Notes under the pieces: generated by a model | Databases searched by the model: none | Told to the model about the DNA's origin: nothing | The model's input: the letters and a program-made list of their open reading frames with translations, nothing else | Shown here: positions 56,516 to 64,000 of the stretch, in pieces | Position numbering within the stretch: position 1 is the first letter of the stretch | Layout of the letters: each line of letters starts with the position of its first letter | NCBI GenBank assembly: GCA_021613375.1 | Contig: CM038720.1 | Span: 9,552,962-9,616,961 of the forward strand | Direction of reading: 5' to 3' | Origin: Megaleporinus macrocephalus | Lineage: Eukaryota; Chordata; Actinopteri; Characiformes; Anostomidae | DNA: 64,000 nucleotides | Program-made: the position numbers and the translations under genes

Positions 56516-57135
56516 GTATATGTCATCATATGTCATAAATCATATATTTCACTGCTGAGCAGCAGGTAACAGCCCCGAGTCCACACCCAGGCCGATGCTG
56601 GGATCGGTTTAGGGGAAGGAGCTCATTATAGCTGGTTTGCTTCCACAAACAAATACTCTACCCGACAGGTGGACTCACTGCGTAACGCCAGACATTACTT
56701 TACGGTGTGCTTGTTGTCCACGGCGATCTTTCTCCTGCCATCAAACGAAAACAAGTGTGATAAGTCGAAGCGCCACGTTACAGAGTAAACTAATCACGCG
56801 GCCCCACACGCAGCATTGAGAGTGAATAGCCTTGGCACATACACACACAGCGGACCTCATCAGAGTTCACAGGGAGTAAACCCTAGACCACTGGTTTCAG
56901 GAGGATCTGACATCGGTCTTCTGGACCACTCCTGGGCTCAAAAACAGCTTTCACACTTGACCAACCACATATGACCGGTACTGGGTCTGGAGTAAAAGCT
57001 GCAGCTGCCCTTAGATGGACATGATAAACCTCTGTGTTGGGCTTAAACTCTACTACCCTGCATGACGAGGAGAACCCTGAACTAACATGAACTGTGTGTA
57101 TGTGTATATATATGTATATATATGTATGTATATAT
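56516..57135. other. unassigned intronic sequence
   Basis: 56560-56830 is GC-balanced and may be conserved. (TATG)/(GTATAT) near 57096-57134. No exon recognised. Confidence 0.35.
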
Positions 57136-57741
57136 TAAAGATGGATGGATGGATCGGCTATGTATCGGTATTGGCTGATTGGCAAAATATGTGATTGGTG
57201 ATTGGCCGATATTTCTCCAGTTTAGCCGATCCCGAGAGCCGATTGATGGCGTTAAACAAATGAGCAATTTCTGTATTTCCAGCTTGTGTTTCATCCAGGA
57301 AGAGGAGAACTCATTAAAACTCCCTCCGGCCAGCTCCCTGCAATTCCTATCTGAACCACTAGGTTGAAATACACACTCTTTCATTTTTGACTGACTAAAC
57401 AAGCAGCGTCGGCGTTCACTGTTCATTTATTTAATGAGCTTTTTTCAATTTAAATTAAGGGTCTAAATGTAATGATTACAGTATTGGGGATATTTGTTTG
57501 ATTTATTTTGTTTATTTACTGATAATTTTGTTAAAAATATTATGCTGTTTCATATGAGCTGGTTAAAACTGGTAATAAACCAGTTTAGACCATGTTTCAT
57601 GACTTGCTTGTGCTAATAACCACATGTAGCCCTGCCGTGGCATATAGCCCCGCCCTCGATCGGTATCGGCTATAGGCCGATCGTGCTAAAAGGTGATCAG
57701 CCATCGGAATCGGCCTCAAAAACGCTGATCGGTCCATCTGA
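57136..57741 (+). mobile_element. hAT-like non-autonomous element, family 2, copy 2 (606 bp)
   Basis: From TAAAGATGGATGGATGGATC to GATCGGTCCATCTGA; homologous to 36111-36835, including GGCTATGTATCGGTATTGGC, CATGTTTCATGACTTGCTTG and AGCCCTGCCGTGGCATATAG. The middle differs from copy 1 by about 150 bp of deletion and substitution. Confidence 0.8.
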
Positions 57742-57753
57742 AATATATATATA

Positions 57754-58327
57754 TATCAGCCATAACATTGAAACCACCTCTACTTACCATATAGGAGCAC
57801 TTTGTAGTTCTACACTTACAGACTGTAGTTCATCTAATTCTCTGTTTATTACCCTGTTCTTTAATAGTCAGAAGGACCCCCACAGGACCACTACGGTGGT
57901 GGATCATTCTCAGTGCCTCACTGACACTGACGTTTTGGCGGTTGTGCTGGTGTGAGTGGATCAGACACAGCAGTGCTGCAGCTGCTGGAGTGTTTAAACA
58001 CCTCAGTATCACTGCTGGACTGAGAATGGTCCACCAACCAGCAACATCCAACCTCTGGCCACTGATGAAGAACTACAGAAACACAAATGAGCAGATGAGC
58101 TATTGTCTCGGACTGTCTGATCCACTCACACCAGCACAACACACACTAACACACCACAATATCAGCGTCACTGCAGTGCTGAGAATGACCCACCACTTAA
58201 AATAACACCTGCTCTGTGGTGGTCCTGTGGGGGTCCTGATCATTGAAGAACAGTGTAATGAAGTATACAGAGAATCAGATGAACTACAGTCTGTAAGTGT
58301 AGCTCCTATATGGTCGGTGGAGCTGAT
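57754..58327. mobile_element. palindromic foldback element, family P (574 bp)
   Basis: The two halves are inverted copies. ACACTTACAGACTGTAGTTC (left) is mirrored at the right by GAACTACAGTCTGTAAGTGT, and GGACCCCCACAGGACCAC by GTGGTCCTGTGGGGGTCC. The left end TATCAGCCATAACATTGAAA is shortened at the right to GAGCTGATA. Arms of about 250 bp could extrude as a hairpin. ORFs in all frames are fragments. A related fragment lies at 50068. Confidence 0.85.
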
Positions 58328-58960
58328 ACAGTAGATGGTGTGTGTAGATACGGGTATATATATATACTTTTTAGTTAGATTACCGTTAGATACCACCACC
58401 AGCTTTTACGTGCACGTGGCGCAGCCCTGGTGATATAAGGACTATCTTCCCACAGGCTGCATGGTTTCCACGGCGATAAATCACTGCGAAATCTCCATGC
58501 CCTGCATATGCAACCTCAATCAATAATCAGTTATACTCTGTAAGCTGATATTAATGAGACAGAAATTGACCACAGAGTACGATCAGGGCGCTGTGTGAGA
58601 GGCGTCGCGGTGCTTTCTAAGGAGGCCGGGCCGGTAGGAGAATAAAAGTGAAGGAGTGAATTACTCCCTCTGCCTTTTTATCTGCTTTGGCAGGGTTTTC
58701 CCCGCGCTGTCTCTGAGGGCCTGCTCAGCGAGGGGGAGGTGTGTGGGGGGGTGTCAGGGCAGAAGCCAATTGCTTTACATCCTCATAGCTTAGATCTTCC
58801 TATGGATTCTGTTCAGTATTAGAGCTTGTGGGGAGCGTTTCCCTTTCCCCCCTCTGTCTCAGCAGATCGGCCTGGCTGACGAGCAGAGCCGGCCGGGACT
58901 GGGTTGTTACTTGTCGCTCGCAGGTCAACGAAACAAACAAGGAGACAGAGCTGGTTTACG
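58328..58960. other. candidate conserved block
   Basis: 58440-58730 is unique, with GCAACCTCAATCAATAATC, AAGCTGATATTAATGAGAC and GGTTTCCACGGCGATAAATC. Enhancer-like composition, no ORF of interest. G-rich at 58735-58760. Confidence 0.4.
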
Positions 58961-59175
58961 GATATCAACACTGTTCCAGCTTCAGATCATCCGATCTAAC
59001 TGAGATTCTGGCTTGTATGCAGCTTTTGGATCAGACGCACAGATTCCGGAAAACAACAGATTATTTCCGAAATGTTTTCCCATAGAGAATGAATAGTGAT
59101 CGATAATCTACTGAACTTCTGCTCGACCGACAGACATCGTTTCTCATAAGCATACTCATCCACCGAATCCACAAA
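58961..59175. mobile_element. composite element family F, copy 2 (subterminal part)
   Basis: CCCATAGAGAATGAATAG and AACTTCTGCTCGACCGACAG then ACATCGTTTCTC match, in reverse orientation, the sequence around 40090-40215 within the composite at 39749-41590. Confidence 0.7.
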
Positions 59176-59755
59176 CATACTGACCTGCACTCCTCTATTT
59201 GTTGTTTATTCATCCCTCCTTTCTCATTCATTTTCATCCGGACCCAAACATTACAGTTTCCTTCAACCTAAAGCATCCAAACTGCCTGTACTCACTCAGA
59301 GCAGATCTCCAACCTCTAATTCAAAGACATACTGACCCACACTCCTCTATTTGTCGTTTATTCATCCCTCGTTTCTCCCATAGAGTCCCATTCATTTTCA
59401 TCCGGACCCAAGCATTACGGTTTCCTTCAACCTACAGCCTCCAAACTGCCTGTACTCACTCAGAGCAGATCCCCAACCTCGAATCCACAGACATACTGAC
59501 CTGCACTCATCTCTTTGTCGTTTATTCATCCCTTGTTTCTCATTCAGTTTCATCCGGACCCAAACATTACGGTTTCCTTCAACCTACAGCCTCCAAACTG
59601 CCTGTACCCACTCAGAGCAGATCCCCAACCTCGAATCCACAGACATACTGACCTGCACTCATCTATTTGTCGTTTATTCATCCCTCGTTTCTCCCATAGA
59701 GTCCCATTCATTTTCATCCGGACCCAAACATTACGGTTTGGTTTAACCTACTGAC
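59176..59755 (+). repeat. tandem array of four ~152-164-bp units derived from element F
   Basis: ACATACTGACC starts at 59176, 59327, 59491 and 59643. Each unit has CACTCNTCT(A/C)TTTGT(C/T)GTTTATTC, TTTTCATCCGGACCCAA, CATTACGGTTTCCTTCAACC and CTGCCTGTACTCACTCAGAG. Units with an extra CCATAGAGTCC are 164 bp. Related to the subterminal arm of element F (41432-41475). The 150-aa ORF over it is a repeat translation. Confidence 0.92.
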
Positions 59756-59760
59756 ACACA

Positions 59761-59823
<63 letters not shown>

Positions 59824-60080
59824 ACATACTGACACACACTCACACACACTGACACACACTCACACACACACTCACACATACTCACACACATTGAAACACA
59901 CTGACACACACTGACACACACACTCACACACACTAACACACACACACACACTGAGACACACTGACACACACTGACACACACACACACTGACACACACACA
60001 CACACACACTCACACACAATGAAACACACACTCACACACACTGACACAAACACACACACTCACTGAAACACACACTGACA
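59756..60080. repeat. (CA)n-rich tract with CTGACACACA mosaic
   Basis: About 325 bp dominated by CACACA with interspersed CTGACA and CTCACA. Transcribed from the minus strand it would give a long UG-rich RNA. The Cys/Val minus ORF is its translation. Confidence 0.96.
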
Positions 60081-60501
60081 CAGGCGGCTGTTGTAGAGTG
60101 GACGTCTCTGAGGCGGCAGTGCTGTTTGGTAACCGCAGCAGAAACAGCAGAAAATGACTCATCATCACTTTCCTGACGTCTATCTCCTCCACAGTGTAAC
60201 TGTACACCTCTGTGGAGATAACCACGGCAACGGCACCGGGGCCGCGAGAGGCAGCGAAGCAGGTGACTGCGCAGGTGTGCCACAGGCACATGCACCGCCG
60301 AGGCCTCATACAAGCCGCCTGCTCTCGTCCTATCAGCACGGTTAGTGAAGAGACAGCACAGACGACAACTCACAGCCCGTTACAGCACAAGAGCCTGTCC
60401 GAGTCCTGCTGCCTTCCTTTAACTCCCATTACTAAACTACACATATATAAATACATACAATACATCATCTCTCAAACCGGCTTACAGCACCCAGCAGTCC
60501 T
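60081..60501. other. unassigned, partly GC-rich sequence
   Basis: 60090-60350 is CpG-containing and unique, a weak candidate regulatory block. The 99-aa and 113-aa ORFs on opposite strands overlap. Confidence 0.3.
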
Positions 60502-60629
60502 GAAGTACTGACTCCAAATAATAATAACAACAACAACAACAACTACCCGCTACAAACTGCTGACTGGATTTACATTCACTGAACTACATACAGGAATATA
60601 TCACTGAGTTCGCTCTGAACATCAGAATC
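60502..60629. repeat. duplicated segment D, copy 1, with (AAC)n
   Basis: GACTCCAAATAATAATAAC, (AAC)n, then CTACAAACTGCTGACTGG and ATTTACATTCACTG; matches 61987-62175 around a different trinucleotide run. Confidence 0.7.
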
Positions 60630-61129
60630 CATATGTAATAAGGGAAGAAAGGAAATTAAAGGAAATTAAAAATAAAGCTAACGGAAGGGAGAAAGGAAGA
60701 ACAGAAGGACAGAACAAAGTAGAGAAGAAAAGAGGTAGAGGAGAAAAAGAGAAGCATAAAAGAATGAAGGGAAGGAAAAAGAAATAAGAAGAAAAACATA
60801 TAAAAAAGGAAAAAAAGAAAGGAGCAAGGAGGAACGAGGGAAAATAAAACACAAAGAATGAAATAAAGCAGGAGAAAATTAAATAATAAAAAGAAGAAAG
60901 AAAGAATGAAAGAAAGAAAGAATGAAAGAAAGAAAGCAGGAGAAACTTAAATGATAAAAAGAAGAAAGAAACACACAAAGGAAAAAAGAAAGCCATAAGA
61001 TGATAAGAAAATTAAGATGAGAAAATTACATTATAAAAGAAGAAAGAAAGAAAGAAAGAAAGAAGGAAAACGAGAAAGAAAAAAAAAGAAAGAAAGGACA
61101 GAAAAGAGATAAGAAGGAAAGAAAAAGTA
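60630..61129. repeat. GAAA-rich purine tract
   Basis: Nearly pure A/G on the plus strand with AAAGAAAG periodicity. Minus-strand Phe/Ser ORFs are translations of it. Confidence 0.88.
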
Positions 61130-61252
61130 TGGACCGAAATAGAACAACTAAAACAACTTTGAAACAATTCTGGTTCCATTGACTTACTTTGAAAGTAAGA
61201 TTGTTTTTTTTTCTCTCCTGTAATTTGTATAGATACTTGTTTTTCATTGGTG

Positions 61253-61254
<2 letters not shown>
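61130..61254 (-). mobile_element. MITE family M fragment running into (TA)n
   Basis: GGTTCCATTGACTTACTTTG and TCTCCTGTAATTTGTATAG; the terminus GTTTTTCATTGG ends directly in the (TA)n tract. Confidence 0.75.

Positions 61255-61345
<91 letters not shown>
61255..61345. repeat. (TA)n-(GA)n microsatellite
   Basis: About 58 bp of TA followed by about 33 bp of GA. Confidence 0.96.
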
Positions 61346-61349
<4 letters not shown>

Positions 61350-61986
61350 AAAATGATGTCAAAGCTTAGATTGCCATAGTAATTGTGGAGTAAAGTGCAG
61401 AGAGCTGTGCTCCCTTTAGAGAGCAGCGTAACTTATTCACTGTTATTTTCAATCTCAGACCGACGTGCTCAAACTTCACCTCTATCACTGCAACTCAGCA
61501 GCCAGGAGCCTGAAGCTCTCAGAGACCCAGCTGGTCAACCAAGTGCCTAAAAGAGCTTAAAGCTTCATTCTGTTGCTGGAGCTGCGGTTCGGTTCTGGAC
61601 ATTTGATTCCGCAGCTTGGACGATGAGCAAAGCGCTTCAGCAAAGAGAGTGCGCTGACCTTCAATCCCACAGCTATGGAGCGTAAGCCCTCAGTAAACGT
61701 ACACTTATCTATACTACTGACCTGTTACTATGTAATTAAATATTTATTACATTACAATTACAATCTGAATCGACAGATTCCAGCTTTTCCTTCCACAACA
61801 CGGGACTGTACGTACAATAACAACACCATCAAACTCAAATCCTGATAGAACATCTCCTCTCCTGCACACACAAAACTATCACCCACCTGAAAGTTACAGC
61901 CGCACTGCCCACACAGACGGAGCGATATTAACCACCGAAAAACAACACAACCAACACCTAGTAGCTTTCTGTGATCTATATATAAA
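61346..61986. other. unassigned intronic sequence
   Basis: Unique and balanced; nothing recognised. No Musashi-like exon on the minus strand. Confidence 0.4.
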
Positions 61987-62037
61987 GACTCCAAATAATA
62001 ATAATAAATAATAATAATAATAATAATAATAATAGTA

Positions 62038-62097
<60 letters not shown>

Positions 62098-62172
62098 ATT
62101 AGTATTATTATTATCTGCTGCAAACTGCTAACTAGATTTACATGTCCTGAAGTAAATACAGCAGAAATATCA
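61987..62172. repeat. (AAT)n/(ATT)n inverted microsatellite within duplicated segment D, copy 2
   Basis: (AAT)n at about 61994-62037 is followed by (ATT)n at 62038-62115, which pair as an almost perfect hairpin. The flanks GACTCCAAATAATAATAAT and CTGCAAACTGCTAACTAG match segment D copy 1 at 60502. Confidence 0.92.
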
Positions 62173-62412
62173 CTCTCTGTAAACAAGTATATCCAAAATT
62201 GCAACTTTACAGGAGAGACCAAAAACCTACTTTCATTTCAATGTAAGTCAATGGAACCAGAATTTATTCCAAGCTATTTTGGAGAATTTCTATTGGTCCA
62301 TTCATCATGAAATTGCTAGACAGTGTAAAAAGCGATTGCCGTGTTCAAAAGTAGAGAACTCAAAATCAACAAAAATAGAGATACGTTTTTCATTGGACAG
62401 CGATGACATGCA
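62173..62412 (+). mobile_element. MITE family M, near full length
   Basis: AACTTTACAGGAGAGACC, AATGTAAGTCAATGGAACC, TTCTATTGGTCCATTCATC and the right end CGTTTTTCATTGGACAGCG. The left terminus is shortened. Confidence 0.83.
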
Positions 62413-62818
62413 ATAAAGGAAGAAAGAACAAAAGGAAGAACAAAAGGAAATGAAAAAAAAAACAACAGAGGGGAAGAAGGAAGAAAAGAAGAATAGAGGG
62501 ACAGAGGAAAATAGAAGAAAGTAGGGAAGAAGGAAAGTAGAGCAGAAAAAGACAAGCAGAAAAGAATGTAATAAAGGATGGAAGATAGACAGAAGATAAA
62601 AGAAACAAAATAGAAAGAACAATACACGTTTGAACACTATCTGTGTTAAGTGGCTAGAACTGTGTTATCTGCATTAAAGGAGAAAAAAGAAAGAAAGAAA
62701 GAAAGAAAAAAAGAAAGAAAGGAGATAAAAGGAAAGAAGGAAAGATAGAACAAATGAAGGGTACAGAAAAGAGAAAAGAAGGAAAAGAAAAGGAAAAGAA
62801 GTAATGAAAAGGGAAAAA
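62413..62818. repeat. purine-rich (GAAA/GGAA) tract
   Basis: Plus-strand A/G-rich with a short mixed gap at 62615-62680. Low-complexity ORFs on both strands. Confidence 0.85.
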
Positions 62819-63650
62819 GAAATTTAGAAAAAATGTATAAAGAAGGAAAAGCAAGAGAAAAGAAAGAATGAAAAGAGAAACAAAAGAAAAAAGGAAGAAA
62901 AGAAACTTAGAAAGAAGGAAGAAAGAAGGAATAGTAAGAGAAAAGAAAGAATGAAAAGGGAGACAAAAGAAAAAAGGAAGAAAACAAATTTAGAAAGAAG
63001 GAAGAAAGAAGGAATAGTAAGAGAAAAGAAAGAATGAAAAGGGAAACGAAAGAAAATAGGAAGAAAACAAACTTAGAAAGAAGGAAGAAAGAAGGAATAG
63101 TAAGAGAAAAGAAAGAAGTAAAAGGGAAACGAAAGAAAAAGAAAGAAAGAAACTTAGAAAGAAGGAAGAAAGAAGGAATAGTAAGAGAAAAGAAAGAAGG
63201 AATAGTAAGAGAAAAGAAAGAAGGAAAAGGGAAACGAAAGAAGAAAAGAAAAGAAACTTAGAAATAAGAAAGAAAGAATAGTAAGAGAAAAGAAAGAAAG
63301 AAACGGGAAACAAAAGAAGAAAAGAAACTTAGAAAGTATAAAGAAAGAAGGAATAAGAAGAGAAAAGAAAGAATGAAACGGGAAACGAAAGAAGAAAAGA
63401 AACTTAGAAAGAATAAAGAAAGACGGAATAGTAAGAGAAAAGAAAGAATGAAAAGGGAAATGAAAGAAAATAGGAAGAAAAGAAACTTAGAAAGAAGGAA
63501 GAAGGAAGGAATAGTAAGAGAAAAGAAAGAAGGAAAAAGAAAACGAAAGAAGAAGGAGGAAAATAAACTTAGAAAGAAGGAAGAAAGAAAAAAAAGAAAG
63601 AGAAAAAGAGAGAAATAAAGAAAGAAAGCAGAAAAAATGTGTAAGAAAGA
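62819..63650. repeat. ~80-84-bp purine-rich tandem repeat, about 10 units
   Basis: The anchor AAACTTAGAAAGAAGGAAG or a variant recurs near 62819, 62902, 62985, 63068, 63149, 63253, 63324, 63399, 63482 and 63563. Each is followed by GGAATAGTAAGAGAAAAG and GGGAAACGAAAGAA. One unit contains an internal duplication (period 104). Lys/Arg/Glu ORFs are translations only. Confidence 0.9.
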
Positions 63651-64000
63651 ATAAAAATAAGAATAAACTATTATGGATCTGAACGCTACAGTCGCTCTGT
63701 CTCACAGTCTCTCCGACTCGGAGTCTCTACAGCCTGAACATTATTAACCACCGGCCTGAACACCTCCCCAACATCTCTCTCAGCTCGGCTCGGCTCGGCT
63801 CGGCGTGATCTGCGTGCTCAGGTCCCGCGTCCATCATGACTTACATGAGCTGCGCGAGAGCACGAGAGACCTGCTTACGCAGCAGCCGGCCGCCGTCAGC
63901 GGAGCCTCGAACGCAGCCCACCAGTCTGGGCTTATTTAAAGGTTAGCGCTTTAACGCAGCAGCACCTGCACATTACTGTAAATCATTTCACACTCCGCAC
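63651..64000. other. GC-rich unique sequence at the window edge
   Basis: CpG-containing, with a (CTCGG)n pentamer run at about 63783-63804. Possible regulatory island; no exon recognised before the window ends. Confidence 0.35.

Larger units (their letters stand above)
49605..64000 (-). other. msi2: intron upstream of the Musashi exon (at least 14.4 kb, runs off the window)
   Basis: I looked for minus-strand sequence encoding the preceding segment (GFGFVTFADPASV...HELDSKT) and did not find it. The content is repeats and a few unique islands. Confidence 0.65.

Noticed and set aside
59199..59754. 150-aa and 79-aa ORFs with internal repeats
   Set aside because: Translation of a four-unit tandem repeat derived from a DNA element.
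63034..63618. Lys/Arg/Glu-rich 75- and 81-aa ORFs
   Set aside because: Translations of the ~80-bp purine tandem repeat; biased composition only.

Overview
The window is about 64 kb of vertebrate, almost certainly teleost, nuclear DNA that is nearly all intron. The basis is spliced gene structure, abundant fish-type mobile-element relics (L2-clade and RTE/Rex3-like LINE ends, tRNA-derived SINEs, Tc1/mariner- and hAT-derived non-autonomous elements) and very many (AT)n, (CA)n and (GA)n microsatellites. Several repeats look like those of otophysan fishes (characins, catfishes), but that is recall, not a search.

The one coding feature I can defend is a 42-bp exon on the minus strand at 49563-49604. 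It encodes IDPKVAFPRRAQPK, the linker segment between the two RNA-recognition motifs of Musashi proteins, and has a clear acceptor and donor. No other Musashi exon was found by eye, so the flanking introns would be at least 49.5 kb (downstream, towards position 1) and 14.4 kb (upstream, towards 64000). Introns this large point to msi2, which is very long in vertebrates, and not to the compact msi1. Every long ORF elsewhere is low-complexity sequence, a tandem repeat, or a transposon relic.

Layout. 1-2.2 kb: possible conserved block, a SINE whose tail became a 37-bp minisatellite, and a hAT-like MITE. 3-10 kb: SINE, Tc1-type relic, 24-bp minisatellite between two (TA)n tracts, a 1.1-kb purine-rich array, and a hAT transposase relic inside a broken MITE. 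13.9-14.7 kb: L2 LINE 3' end. 16.3-19.1 kb: two hAT elements with perfect 8-bp target-site duplications. 22-27.7 kb: MITEs, GA array, three reiterated segments with a hAT MITE inside one. 28.7-29.4 kb: RTE/Rex3-like LINE end. 32-35.6 kb: a duplicated segment, one copy of which carries a six-unit 166-bp SINE array. 36-45 kb: hAT elements, a nested composite flanked by inverted arms, and a 20-copy 70-bp minisatellite. 46.1-48.1 kb: 41-bp minisatellite. 49.56 kb: the exon. 50-59 kb: palindromic elements, Tc1-derived MITE, SINE, a triplicated 0.4-0.5-kb segment. 59-63.7 kb: 152-bp tandem repeat, (CA)n tract, purine-rich arrays.

Between the repeats lie GC-balanced, non-repetitive islands with homeodomain-like TAATTA and E-box motifs. 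They are plausible intronic regulatory elements, but I could not test conservation. No bacterial-type operon, CRISPR array or defence locus is present; the interest is in intron architecture and how transposon ends become tandem repeats.
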